Notes: a model not told the origin generated them from the letters alone. Positions 18,276 to 28,613 are shown, counted from the first letter of the stretch. The stretch is DNA of 64,000 nucleotides from JAJVID01 sp050247435 (GCA_050247435.1 JBFWUF010000004.1:124001-188000), one strand, 5' to 3'. Translations and numbers: made by a program.

Positions 18276-19493
18276 TCACATGAAATTGCGCGTATGCAGC
18301 GCGGAGAGTTCCCCGGCTTCGGAGCCGCTGAAGCCCAGTTTTTCCAGCCGCCCTTGCCGTCCGGCGTTCATCTCCTGTTTGAGAGTTTGCACGCGGGCGT
18401 AACCGGCGGCGATCTCCGCCGGACGCCACGATCCCGCCGCCAGCAGGATCAGCGCGTCAAAGACCTCTTCATTCAACCCGGCGGTCTGTGAAAGCGTTTC
18501 GTGCCGCCGCGTGATGGCCATCGCCAATCGTTCGCGCAGCGCCGGATCAGCCGCAAGTTGATATTGCAAATGGCCAATGCCGAACGCGACGTGGCGCGCT
18601 TCGTCCTGCGCCACCAGCCGGGCGATCTGCCGCGTGAGCGGATCGGGCGCGTGGCGTTCGAGAAACCAGAGCAGATGCAGAAACGTCCCTTCGCCCAGCG
18701 CCGAAAGCAGAAAAGAGGCGAGCGCAAAATCAGGCTCGTCCAGCAATGTCTTGAGCGATTGCCGCCCGCTCACCGTGGACAAGCCAGGTTCTCCGCCGCG
18801 CAATGTGGCGCGCCGAGTGAAGACCTCGACGTGACGCGCTTCATCAGCGAGTTGCACGGCGAGCAGTTGCAAAACTTCTCGAAAATGCGGATGAATCTGC
18901 GCGATGAAACGGGCCGGGACCTGAAGCGCCGCCATTTCGTTTTCGATCAGATAAGTCATCACCTGCGCGACGGCTCGCTCCATCTCGTCATCGAGAGCGA
19001 ACGGCTCATCCCAGTTGATTGCGGTCTGCGGATTCCATTGCGCGGCGGCGGCCTGCGCGTACAGCTTCGGAGCGATCTCGGCCCAGACCTGTTCTTTCAT
19101 CTGAAGAGCGTAATGAAACGCCGGCCCGCCCGCCTCGATTGCGGCCCCGCGCGCGGCGAATCCCCAATCGGCCGGCGGGGCGTCGCGCACCGCGTCAGGC
19201 TCCCGCGCGTCGGTCAGCCCCGCGCGTTCGGCTTGACGCCAACGCCCTCCCGCCGCCGCGCCGCGCACGATCCACGCCGCGAATTGATCGTCGCCTTCCA
19301 GATATTCGTGCCCCTGCTCGCGGAGCCAGCCGCGCAGATGCACATCAAAATCAGGCGCGGAGGCGCGCACGCCGAGCCGTCCGCCAACGGGCAATTCGCG
19401 CAGCGCTCTTTTCAGAAGCAGATGCGCGCCGGATGTGAACGAGAGCGACTCAATATCTATAATCCGCGATGGTGATGTTTCCGCGATCGTCAT
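18276..19493 (-). CDS. TusA-like domain fused to ferritin-like diiron domain
   Basis: A 405-residue protein. Residues about 12-75 (IDIESL...LLLKRALRELPVGGRL...WLREQGHEYLE) resemble a TusA/SirA sulfur-carrier fold, but the Cys-Pro motif that carries sulfur is replaced by Thr-Ser-Gly. Residues about 165-370 look like a four-helix ferritin-like domain with candidate iron ligands Glu184 or Glu186, Glu218-x2-His221, Glu268 and Glu298-x2-His301 (both in DEARHV). This is the ligand pattern of diiron oxidases and oxygenases. ATG 19493 lies inside the upstream gene (44-nt overlap) with GGAG ten bases before it, so translation is probably coupled. The reaction is unknown. Confidence 0.75.
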   Translation of the reverse strand: MTIAETSPSRIIDIESLSFTSGAHLLLKRALRELPVGGRLGVRASAPDFDVHLRGWLREQGHEYLEGDDQFAAWIVRGAAAGGRWRQAERAGLTDAREPDAVRDAPPADWGFAARGAAIEAGGPAFHYALQMKEQVWAEIAPKLYAQAAAAQWNPQTAINWDEPFALDDEMERAVAQVMTYLIENEMAALQVPARFIAQIHPHFREVLQLLAVQLADEARHVEVFTRRATLRGGEPGLSTVSGRQSLKTLLDEPDFALASFLLSALGEGTFLHLLWFLERHAPDPLTRQIARLVAQDEARHVAFGIGHLQYQLAADPALRERLAMAITRRHETLSQTAGLNEEVFDALILLAAGSWRPAEIAAGYARVQTLKQEMNAGRQGRLEKLGFSGSEAGELSALHTRNFM

Positions 19494-20316
19494 AAAACTT
19501 CGACTCCTCCACGGCCTGTTCGAGCGCGCGATAGCCGGTGACTCGTCCGGGCCTCCAGGCTTTCAGCCCTTCCAGATCGAGCAGCGGCCTGACTTCCGCG
19601 TCATCGTACGACATGCCCAGCAACAACTCCCGGAAGCGTTTCGCCAGTTCGGACGGCGTATTGTCGAGCGCCGTGAAATTGCAATGATCGTACGGCGCGG
19701 TCTGAGCCAGCACGCGCGTGGCCCCGGCGGGCAGCGTGCCTTCGTTGATGAAGAGCAGATGATTCGAGTCAATCATGCAGGCGGCGTCCACCGCGCCAGC
19801 CATCAAGGCGCGCGCGGCTTCGCGTTCGCCGCCGATGTGATCGCCGTGTTTGCCGCTCAGCAGATCGTGCCGCGCCACCTCGCAATCGGCGAACGGCGCC
19901 GTCCCATTCGCCCGCAGATGAGAGAGCGGCAACAGCGTGGCTTGCGGCGAATCTATCGCGCCGACGCCGACTCGCTTTCCTTTCAAATCGGCGATTGACT
20001 CGATCGGCGCATCCGCCCTGACCACGATGACCGAAGTCAGATTCTGATCGGTGTCGCGCATGGCGATGGCTTCGGCCCGGCGGCCCGCGCTGCGAGCCAT
20101 CCGTTCGGCGCGCACCCAGGCGAGCGGCGAATTCCAGGCGACGTGAAAATGTCCGGCGAGATGCGCCTCGACCTGCCGCTCATAATTCGAGTAGAGCACG
20201 TAATCGAACGCCAACCCGCGTTTGTGAAACCAGGCCTTGAATCCATCCCAGATCGTGACGACCTTCGGATCGTAAGCGACCGCGCCAAGCAACAAAGTGT
20301 GATTGTTCATAAGCAT
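19450..20316 (-). CDS. PhnD/SsuA-like binding-protein fold, no signal peptide
   Basis: A 288-residue protein of the phosphate/phosphonate periplasmic-binding-protein class. It shows LLLGAVAYDPKVVTIWDGF, the ligand-side WNSPLAW, and IADLKGKRVGVGAIDSPQA, the typical hinge and second-lobe start. No signal peptide or lipobox is seen and there is no transporter beside it, so it probably acts in the cytosol. Some proteins of this fold are enzymes (for example MqnA or THI5-type), so an enzyme role is possible. ATG 20316 or 20310 could be the start; neither has a clear ribosome site. It overlaps the diiron gene by 44 nt. Confidence 0.8.
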   Translation of the reverse strand: MLMNNHTLLLGAVAYDPKVVTIWDGFKAWFHKRGLAFDYVLYSNYERQVEAHLAGHFHVAWNSPLAWVRAERMARSAGRRAEAIAMRDTDQNLTSVIVVRADAPIESIADLKGKRVGVGAIDSPQATLLPLSHLRANGTAPFADCEVARHDLLSGKHGDHIGGEREAARALMAGAVDAACMIDSNHLLFINEGTLPAGATRVLAQTAPYDHCNFTALDNTPSELAKRFRELLLGMSYDDAEVRPLLDLEGLKAWRPGRVTGYRALEQAVEESKFYDDRGNITIADYRY

Positions 20317-20343
20317 TCAAGATTAGATCGGTTTGCAATTGCG

Positions 20344-20425
20344 TGTACGGTGTGGCGCGGGTTGTTTACCCGCGCGGCTTCGGCTCGTTGGAAGCGCGGG
20401 TAAACAACCCGCGCCACACCGTACA
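20344..20425. repeat. REPIN-like double hairpin, 32-bp perfect arms
   Basis: Arms 20344-20375 and 20394-20425 are perfect complements around an 18-nt loop. Each arm is itself a hairpin (GCGCGGGT, five bases, ACCCGCGC). Weaker symmetry continues outward (TAGATC/GATCTA). It lies in the spacer before the PhnD-like gene on the minus strand. Confidence 0.85.
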
Positions 20426-20441
20426 TTTGAAATCTGATCTA

Positions 20442-20503
20442 GGGAGTGGGGAATGGGAAAAGACACCCGATCCCACTCCCCACTTCCTACTCCCCATTCC
20501 CCG
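20442..20503. repeat. word-repeat palindrome (GGGGAATGGG type)
   Basis: GGGGAATGGG (20448-20457) pairs with CCCATTCCCC (20493-20502), and GGGAGTGGG (20442-20450) with CCCACTCCC (20472-20480). The words GGGAGT and GGGAAT recur on both sides. It ends one base before the dehydrogenase stop codon. Confidence 0.65.
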
Positions 20504-21640
20504 CTAACCGAAGAGCGGCAGGCCCGTGAGCGCCTTGCCAATGAAATCGTAGAGCGCATCCGTCGTCGGCGCCATGACGTTCGCGGCGCGCGCGTCTCGG
20601 AAGTTTCGTTCGACGCCGACCTCTTTGCGGAAGGCCGCGCCGCCGCACAATCGCATCGCCAGATCAGTCACTTCAACGGCGGTCTCGCCGCCTGCGGCCT
20701 TGCTTTCGAGCACGCGCAGCATGGCGTCGGCGCGGCCCTGCGCGAGCGCGTCGAGAGCGTCATCCAGCAATGTCCGCAGCAGATCAACCTTGATCTTCAT
20801 TTTGGCCAGGTAGGCGCGATTGGTCGGCAGTTCGGCCAGCGTCTGGTTGAGGTGTTCGTAACGCGTCGCCGTCAGATGCGCGATGGTCTTTTGCAACGCC
20901 GACTCGCTGATGCCGAGCGAGACCGCCGCATTCATCAACTGAAAATAGGGCAGCACCGTGCCCATCATAATGTCGAAGCCCTGCCCATCCGCGCCGAGCA
21001 TCGCGCTCGCGTTGACGATTACGCCTTCCGCCCGCACCGGCGACGAGTGATTGCCGCGCATCCCCAATCCGTCGAAAGCTCCTTTGACGCTCAAGCCCGC
21101 CGCCTTCGCTGGCGTCAGCCAGATCGTGCTCGCGCCATCGGCGGCCAGCGGCTTGCTCGACCAGACATAAGAATCGGCTTGACCGGCGGAAGTCACCCAA
21201 CTCTTCTTCGCATCCAGCCGGACGCCTTCCTGCACGCTGACCGCCGCGCTCATCGGCGCCCAGAAATGGCTGCGCGAACCGGCCTCGGAGAAAGCGAGCG
21301 TCGTCACGTGTTCGCCACGCGCCACCGCTTCGCGCGCATCGCGCGGCCCGAACGCTTCGATCACCGCCGCGCCGCAATAATGCATGCAAACGACCATCGC
21401 CGTCGAAGCGCATTCGCGCGCGATGCGTTCGACGACTTGCGTGGCCGCGCGATGCCCTTCACCCAGGCCGCCGACCTCCGTGGCGCTGATCAGCCCCAGC
21501 AGACCCTTTCGCCCCATCGCCGACACGGCGGCGCGCGGATAAGTCCCGGCGGCGTCTGTTTCCACCGCGGCGGGAGCGATGATTTCCTGGGCAATTCGCT
21601 CAATAAGCGCGAGCCACGCAGGCTCCGTTGTGGTAGCCAT
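20504..21640 (-). CDS. acyl-CoA dehydrogenase-family flavoprotein
   Basis: A 378-residue ACAD-fold protein: N-terminal helical domain, middle beta domain with LAFSEAGSRSHF in place of the usual TEPxAGSD flavin loop, and a C-terminal helical domain ending LCGGAAFRKEVGVERNFRDARAANVMAPTTD. FAD binding is expected; the substrate may be an acyl-CoA, but the altered loop also fits flavin-dependent monooxygenases and other divergent members. The start ATG 21640 has AGGAGG nine bases upstream, better than the in-frame GTG at 21667. It leads the set with the PhnD-like, diiron and NUDIX genes, separated from them by 187 bp of palindromes. Confidence 0.85.
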   Translation of the reverse strand: MATTTEPAWLALIERIAQEIIAPAAVETDAAGTYPRAAVSAMGRKGLLGLISATEVGGLGEGHRAATQVVERIARECASTAMVVCMHYCGAAVIEAFGPRDAREAVARGEHVTTLAFSEAGSRSHFWAPMSAAVSVQEGVRLDAKKSWVTSAGQADSYVWSSKPLAADGASTIWLTPAKAAGLSVKGAFDGLGMRGNHSSPVRAEGVIVNASAMLGADGQGFDIMMGTVLPYFQLMNAAVSLGISESALQKTIAHLTATRYEHLNQTLAELPTNRAYLAKMKIKVDLLRTLLDDALDALAQGRADAMLRVLESKAAGGETAVEVTDLAMRLCGGAAFRKEVGVERNFRDARAANVMAPTTDALYDFIGKALTGLPLFG

Positions 21641-21660
21641 AAGCAGATTCCTCCTCAGAG

Positions 21661-21725
21661 AACCCACGTAGTAACGAATTTATTCGTTACATGATGTAAC
21701 GAATAAATTCGTTACTACGTGGGTT
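21661..21725. repeat. near-perfect 65-bp palindrome (32-bp arms, 1-nt centre)
   Basis: Arms 21661-21692 and 21694-21725 are perfect complements with a single central base. Each arm contains its own hairpin, GTAACGAATTTATTCGTTAC. It is more A/T-rich than its surroundings and sits directly upstream of the dehydrogenase ribosome site. Confidence 0.9.
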
Positions 21726-21896
21726 TCATCATTTCAGCGCGTCGCAACGCGACATGAACAACTCCATCGAAAAGGTTCGACCAGCCGAGGGCTTGCCGAA
21801 GGCTTTACGAATCAGTGTGGGAAAAATATAAAGTGAACGCGCTGTGATGGTATACGACGAGCGGGTGGAAATTGAAGCGGGCAGGATTCTTTCGTT

Positions 21897-22268
21897 ATGA
21901 AACTTATCGAACTCTGGCGGGGATTGTGGAAAAACAAGGAGAGCGAATCTGAAGTCGAGCCTCCGCTCGCCGAAGGTGAAGACCCGTTCGGCGAACCGGT
22001 CGTGATGGAAATCCGCGACGTAATTGATCTGCACTCGATCCCGCCGAAACAGGTCAAAGCCGTCGTCGAGGAATATCTGATCGAAGCGCGCGCGCGGCGT
22101 TTTCAGTACGTTCGCATCATTCACGGCAAGGGCGCCGGCGTGCAGCGCGAGATGGTTCGGAAGATTTTGGATCGCACTCCTTTTGTTGTCAGTTATCACG
22201 ACGCGCCGCCGGAAACTGGCGGATTGGGCGCGACAATCGCCGAGCTTGATCTTGAGAAATGCGATTGA
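21897..22268 (+). CDS. Smr-domain protein
   Basis: A 123-residue protein whose C-terminal two thirds is an Smr domain like that at the end of MutS2: IDLHSI (DLH motif, about residues 43-48), a helix EEYLIEARARRF, then VRIIHGKGAGVQREMV with the HGxG signature. Stand-alone Smr proteins bind or nick nucleic acids, and several cleave RNA on stalled ribosomes. The N-terminal 35 residues are acidic and probably unstructured. ATG 21897 has AGGA ten bases upstream. Beyond the family the target is unknown. Confidence 0.88.
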   Translation: MKLIELWRGLWKNKESESEVEPPLAEGEDPFGEPVVMEIRDVIDLHSIPPKQVKAVVEEYLIEARARRFQYVRIIHGKGAGVQREMVRKILDRTPFVVSYHDAPPETGGLGATIAELDLEKCD

Positions 22269-22326
22269 TAGCATCGCTTTTAAATCGGATGTTCAGACAG
22301 AGATTCAAAAATAAAGGATTCAACAG

Positions 22327-23892
<1,566 letters not shown>

Positions 23893-23967
23893 TCTAACTC
23901 GCAGTCGGAAGCGGGCGGTTGACTGTATGATCTGGCTGCAACCGCTCGCCGATTTTCTGAGGACGTT

Positions 23968-24654
23968 ATGGCTGTTCCGCAATCACAATTAAAGGTTACG
24001 GAAGAGGAATACCTGACGATGGAGCGCGCCTCCGAGGAGAGGCACGAGTACATTGACGGCTACGTTTTTGCGATGGCTGGCGAGAGCATTGAGCACGGCG
24101 ACATCTGCGCCAACTTGGGCTGGATCATCGGTTCACAACTCAGAGGCACACCCTGCCGCGCGCGCATCGCCAATACCAAAGTCCGCAGCGGACCGAAACC
24201 GGCCTTTTCGCGCAAACTGAAGGGCATGTATTCTTATCCCGATCTGTTCGTCATCTGCGGCGAGGCGCAGTTTCACGACGAGCACAAAGACGTGATCGTC
24301 AATCCGGCGGCCATCTTCGAGGTGTTGTCTGAATCAACCGCCAACTATGATCGCGGCGAGAAGTTTCTGAGCTACCAGAACTGGTGTCCGACGCTGCTGG
24401 ATTACGTGCTGTTTTCGCAAACCAGCCCGACAATTGAACACTTTTCGCGCCAGGCGGATGGCAGTTGGACTTATCGCGTTTATCAGGGACTGGAAGCGAG
24501 TTTTTCCATCAAATCAATCAAGTGCAACCTGAAGCTGTCGGAAGTTTACGAACGCGTAAAATTCCCGTCAGTCGAGGCGCCAAAAAAATCCCGCGCGAAG
24601 AAACCCGCCGGGAAGAAAACGGCCGTCGCTTCAAAAGGGAGAAAAAAACGATGA
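23968..24654 (+). CDS. Uma2-family (DUF820) nuclease-like protein with basic tail
   Basis: A 228-residue PD-(D/E)XK-fold protein. Conserved parts are YLTMERASEERHEYIDGYVFAM, with the Glu in HEYIDG, YPDLFV, IFEVLSEST, and Lys in GEKFLSYQ, so the likely metal and catalytic residues are all present, unlike the Uma2 protein at 9808. The last 23 residues are very basic (KKSRAKKPAGKK...GRKKR), probably a nucleic-acid-binding tail. ATG 23968 has GAGGAC just upstream. Its stop overlaps the start of the next gene (ATGA at 24651-24654), so the two are translated together. The biological role of the family is not established. Confidence 0.88.
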   Translation: MAVPQSQLKVTEEEYLTMERASEERHEYIDGYVFAMAGESIEHGDICANLGWIIGSQLRGTPCRARIANTKVRSGPKPAFSRKLKGMYSYPDLFVICGEAQFHDEHKDVIVNPAAIFEVLSESTANYDRGEKFLSYQNWCPTLLDYVLFSQTSPTIEHFSRQADGSWTYRVYQGLEASFSIKSIKCNLKLSEVYERVKFPSVEAPKKSRAKKPAGKKTAVASKGRKKR

Positions 24655-25712
24655 AACGAATAGCGGTTTTCCTGTTCACCATTTCCGCCTTATTCGCTGT
24701 CGAAATCGCCCAGCAGACGCATGCGTCCGCCGGGTTGGCCATCGGCAATCCCGCGCCCGATTTCGCGCTCACCGATCTCAACGGCAAGTCGCATTCGCTG
24801 AAGGACTATCGCGGCAAGTCCGTCATCGTCATCTTCATCTCGGCGCGCTGCCCGATTTCAAAAGCCTACAACGACCGCATCCGCGCCGTCGCCGATGAGT
24901 ACACGAAGCGCGGCGTGGCCTTCCTCGGCGTCAATGCGAACACGGACGAATCGCCGGAAGAGATGCGCGCGTACGCCGCGAAAAACAACCTCAATTTCAC
25001 CATCCTCAAAGACAAAGGCAACGTCGTCGCGGACGCTTACGCCGCCGAGCGCACGCCGAAAGTCTACGTGATTGATGGCGAAGGTGTGTTGCGCTACCAG
25101 GGCCGGATAGACAATTCGCAGAACCCGCGAATGGTCAAACGCAACGACCTGCGCGAGGCTTTGAACGAATTGCTCGCGGGCAAGCCCGTCAGCATTGCGG
25201 ATACGAAAGCGCTCGGCTGTTTGATCAAACGAGTTCAAGACACAAAGGCTGCGCCAGCGACGGTCACGCAAGCAAAAAACATCGAGCCGAAAGTCGCCGC
25301 GCTCAAGCCCGCCGACTTCGCCAAATTCAAGGACTCGGCCAAAGGCAAAGTGCTGGTGATCAATTTCTGGGCGACCTGGTGCGGCCCCTGCGTGGCTGAG
25401 TTCCCGGAATTCGTCATGCTCGACGCCAAATACCGCGACAAGGGCGTGAAATTCGTTGGCATCACCGCCGATGATCCCGCCGACGTTCAGCCAAAGGTCA
25501 TCCCGTTCATCAAGAAACAACGAGTGATGTTCGACATCGTCCTGCAGGACACCGACGACCCACAAGAGATGATGGATCAGATCAACAAGGATTGGAGCGG
25601 TGTGCTGCCCGCCACGTTCGTTTACGACAAACAGGGCAACCTGGCCTATTCGCGCTTCGGCATCATTGATCGCGATCTGCTCGTCGCCGAGATAGAGAAG
25701 GCGCTGAAGTAA
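24651..25712 (+). CDS. secreted tandem thioredoxin-domain protein (redoxin + TlpA-like)
   Basis: A 353-residue protein with a signal peptide (residues 1-27) and two thioredoxin folds. The first (30-190) is AhpC/redoxin-like: GNPAPDFALTDLNGK, Cys67 in SARCPIS, and a later Cys190 in ALGCLIKR. The second (215-353) is TlpA-like with Cys244-Gly-Pro-Cys247 in WATWCGPC. A peroxidatic or resolving role for the first and disulfide reduction for the second is likely, perhaps with the second regenerating the first. ATG 24651 has GGGAG nine bases upstream, inside the Uma2 gene's Lys-rich tail. The pairing with Uma2 is odd and may be accidental. Confidence 0.9.
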   Translation: MKRIAVFLFTISALFAVEIAQQTHASAGLAIGNPAPDFALTDLNGKSHSLKDYRGKSVIVIFISARCPISKAYNDRIRAVADEYTKRGVAFLGVNANTDESPEEMRAYAAKNNLNFTILKDKGNVVADAYAAERTPKVYVIDGEGVLRYQGRIDNSQNPRMVKRNDLREALNELLAGKPVSIADTKALGCLIKRVQDTKAAPATVTQAKNIEPKVAALKPADFAKFKDSAKGKVLVINFWATWCGPCVAEFPEFVMLDAKYRDKGVKFVGITADDPADVQPKVIPFIKKQRVMFDIVLQDTDDPQEMMDQINKDWSGVLPATFVYDKQGNLAYSRFGIIDRDLLVAEIEKALK

Positions 25713-26184
25713 GGTCAGGGTGTTGAATGTATTTTGATGAAAGTAATTCGCGCCCTTCATTTTCCGGTGGCCTGAGTATAGAATCCCGCTCGAACATGCA
25801 AATCAATTTAGCCCGTAAGTAAGGAAACTGCGGCCAGACCTGAGGAGCGATGACTTTCTAAGACGCGAGACCTGCTCAGTCGGTCCGGTGATTTCCGTTT
25901 CCCCATTTAATCCTGGCGGCTCTTTGCCGGATTCGATAACACAAGCCCCCGAACGGTTCTTTATTGGGTATTAAAGTTCCAGTTACGACGGAAAGCGGAA
26001 ATTCGTCTTCGTGAAAGGTCTCATTTTGGGTCTGTCCATCTAATCAAAGAGGGCGGGTGTCGGGTTTTATCACACGTCTCTTCCGCGGGCCTGCATGTGT
26101 CAGCGTTCGCAAAATCACCGCACTTGAGTTTGATTCGCACAAAGTAAGCTAAATCCGGGTTGTACTCTTTAATGGGGGTGTATC
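25713..26184. other. intergenic region, 472 bp, nothing recognised
   Basis: No convincing gene, RNA or palindrome seen. It is less G/C-rich than flanking genes and leads into the orphan gene at 26185; GGGGG precedes that gene's GTG start by six bases. Confidence 0.5.
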
Positions 26185-28500
26185 GTGATTGCCGATCAAG
26201 CATCTTTACCGATTCAACCAGTTGTTAAGCGGGATCATGACAGGGCAGACTCGAAGAAAATACCTTTCGGGAACTCTCGCATTGAACTGCGGGAAGGCGC
26301 GTTCCCTGTCATTCAAATCACCAGCGACGGTGTAGCCGCTGCCGAAGAACTTCAAGAAAAGCCAAAAGACGGAAAGCCGGAGAATCTTCCTCCGCAACCA
26401 AACCTTTCCGGTCAGGGGTCTCAAACCCAATCAGAGAGTCCAAAGGGAGATCAAGGCGCTCCTGAGCCGCAACAAACCGAGCAGCCGGAGCGCAGGACAT
26501 TCTGGGAGCGGGTTTTCAGACTTCCCCCGATGCGAAAGCGCGTCGAAAAAGCATTGACCGAAGACTGGAAATTCCCCGACGTTCGGCAGCGTCACATAGA
26601 ATCGCTGCTTTCGGAGGACGGACAAGAGTCTCGGATGTTTTTCCTCAGTGGATCAAATGCCCGCCAGTACCACAGGCTTGTTAAGGAGTTCGGGTGCGGT
26701 TTTGAAGACAGGAATGGAAGGATCGTTGATGACAATTTCGACACTCTCAGCGAGTACGGGCCGGAGCTTATCCTGAAATATCCCATCCTCATGGAGAATC
26801 GGGAGCTTATCAAGCGCTACTTTGCTGGAGTATTTCGGGACGGGAGAATTGGGAGTCAGTCACTCATCAGAATCAGCAGTTCCATGTGGTTCGGCCCCTT
26901 CTCGGCTCCAAAATTCAAGATGTCCGCCAATATGCTCAATACGCGGTTCCAGACGCCTAATCACGTCATCGGCCCGATGCTTGTAAGTGTTGGTGACTCT
27001 TATTGGCTCCGGCAGGTTCTTTTCCGCCGATCCGCGCCTCAAGAGTTCCAGCAACTTCTCAATCGAATCGCTCCATCAAGTGACGGATCAGGGAACGCTT
27101 TTGCTCCCGCCTTGCAGCTTTTGGTTCTCGGCGCCGAGCATAAGCTCCCTTTCAATTACCTCGATTCTTTCGTGGAGCGGCTCAATCTGACGCCAAAAGA
27201 TTTCGCCCCCTTCAGCGCCACCGTTTACAACCTCGCGGCGTACAGGCTGGCGGACGAGATAAAGTGCCCCACATTCGCTCAGTTTCTCCGGCGAATGCTC
27301 GATGAATTCGGCGCCGATCTCAATCAAGAGTCCGCGCGCCTGTTTCTACTCTCGTTCAGGGAGTTCAAGGATGACGCGGAGGCGTTGCAATCGCTCCTGT
27401 CTCCTGACTATCGCGAAACAAAAGCGTTTCTGAGAAGCATCGGGACGCCGGTTCCATCAACCGTCTGGAATATGGAGCGAATCGCGGTTCTCACGCAGAC
27501 GCTCACGCCGGAAAAACGAGCGAAGATTTCGCAAATGGTCCGCCAACTCGCTGAAGAGGTAAAGGTGGCTGACATCATGTTTCTGGCTGAGATCTCCGGC
27601 AATGAGGAAGAGTGCAAGCTCCTTCTCAACCGTGAGGCGCTTATCGAGGCGGTCAAAGGGATCAACATTGATCGCATCGTCGAGCGAAGCCACAACGACC
27701 TTGTGAAAGAATTGGAGCGAGAGATTGACGCCGCGAACAGGAATGGCTTCCACCGTACCGTGAGGCGGCTCATGGATCTGATTAAAGAGGAAAAGCGAGC
27801 GTACACCGAGCGAGTTGATCCAAGTAAATTGTCCAATATCCAGCTCAGCCGACTCCTCATCTTCCATCGCTCACTTGAAATGCCGGGCTTCCTCGATACG
27901 GTCGGATGGAACGTTTCGATGGACCTTCAGAATGAGCGGAGCGAAGGCGGCGGTTATCTGGGCTACGACAAGGATATGGCGATGGTCACCATGGTGGCCG
28001 GACATCCCGGTGACAACAGAGCGTATCGGCCATCAAACCTGACACGCGCGCCTGCGTCGTTGGCGCTGTTTCACAACCATGCGTTCAAAGATACGTTCGC
28101 GCAGCGCTATCTGGGATTCTTAAGACGCCTTTTCCCAATAAACAAAAACAAGGACAAATTCGCAGGCCCGAGCGGTTGGGTCGGAGCCAAGAAAGGCGAC
28201 ATCTCAGCCGCGGCCGAATCCGAGCTTCCATCTTTCATCATTACCAAGATCGGGTACCCGCAAAAACCGGACGGAAGCAGAGACGAAAAATCTCTCCTGG
28301 TGAATTTTGACTGGGTCATTGTTGACCGGCAGACAGGAGAGGCGCTGCGATCCGACCGAGGCGTGTTCACTGTCCCCCATTATGGAGACGCCGAGCTTGG
28401 CAAACTCAAGTGGCCATCGAAAAAAGAAATGAGGCGGAGAGAGAGAGAAAAGAGAGCGAAATGCCCTCCTGGCCTGAGACAGGAAACCGCGTTTCAATGA
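26185..28500 (+). CDS. orphan 771-aa protein with possible C-terminal JAMM-like metal site
   Basis: I do not recognise this protein as a whole. The N-terminal 120 residues are rich in Pro, Gln, Glu and Ser (about 55-105) and look disordered. Residues 105-560 are mainly helical, without membrane segments or signal peptide. The C-terminal 200 residues contain Glu587 in EGGGYLG, His630-Asn-His632 in LFHNHAF, and GPS...GDIS with Ser663 and Asp672. Glu, HxH, Ser, Asp in that order is the JAMM/MPN metalloprotease pattern, but the HxH-to-Asp spacing is long (about 40 residues). The start is GTG 26185. Base and codon use differ from the neighbours, suggesting transfer. Confidence 0.7.
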   Translation: MIADQASLPIQPVVKRDHDRADSKKIPFGNSRIELREGAFPVIQITSDGVAAAEELQEKPKDGKPENLPPQPNLSGQGSQTQSESPKGDQGAPEPQQTEQPERRTFWERVFRLPPMRKRVEKALTEDWKFPDVRQRHIESLLSEDGQESRMFFLSGSNARQYHRLVKEFGCGFEDRNGRIVDDNFDTLSEYGPELILKYPILMENRELIKRYFAGVFRDGRIGSQSLIRISSSMWFGPFSAPKFKMSANMLNTRFQTPNHVIGPMLVSVGDSYWLRQVLFRRSAPQEFQQLLNRIAPSSDGSGNAFAPALQLLVLGAEHKLPFNYLDSFVERLNLTPKDFAPFSATVYNLAAYRLADEIKCPTFAQFLRRMLDEFGADLNQESARLFLLSFREFKDDAEALQSLLSPDYRETKAFLRSIGTPVPSTVWNMERIAVLTQTLTPEKRAKISQMVRQLAEEVKVADIMFLAEISGNEEECKLLLNREALIEAVKGINIDRIVERSHNDLVKELEREIDAANRNGFHRTVRRLMDLIKEEKRAYTERVDPSKLSNIQLSRLLIFHRSLEMPGFLDTVGWNVSMDLQNERSEGGGYLGYDKDMAMVTMVAGHPGDNRAYRPSNLTRAPASLALFHNHAFKDTFAQRYLGFLRRLFPINKNKDKFAGPSGWVGAKKGDISAAAESELPSFIITKIGYPQKPDGSRDEKSLLVNFDWVIVDRQTGEALRSDRGVFTVPHYGDAELGKLKWPSKKEMRRREREKRAKCPPGLRQETAFQ

Positions 28501-28543
28501 CGGTCACTTTAGGGTCGAAGCGAAAATAAAATCGCCAGACAAA

Positions 28544-28613
28544 CAGGAAGATGCCGGACAGAAAGATGAAGAGTCCTTGTCGGACATGAATTTTCCTGTC
28601 CGGCATCTTCCTG
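28544..28613. repeat. word-repeat palindrome after the orphan gene
   Basis: Perfect 18-bp arms CAGGAAGATGCCGGACAG (28544-28561) and complement (28596-28613). The loop repeats pieces of the arm (GAAAGATGAAGAG, GTCGGACATG), the stuttering seen in several other spacers of this window. Confidence 0.8.

Noticed and set aside
21729..22274. 181-codon open frame on the minus strand
   Set aside because: Overlaps the Smr gene, whose DLH and HGxG motifs make the plus strand the real one.
26185..28500. Prophage or transposon origin of the orphan gene
   Set aside because: Composition differs, but no integrase, transposase, phage gene, target duplication or tRNA boundary is visible, so only generic transfer can be suggested.
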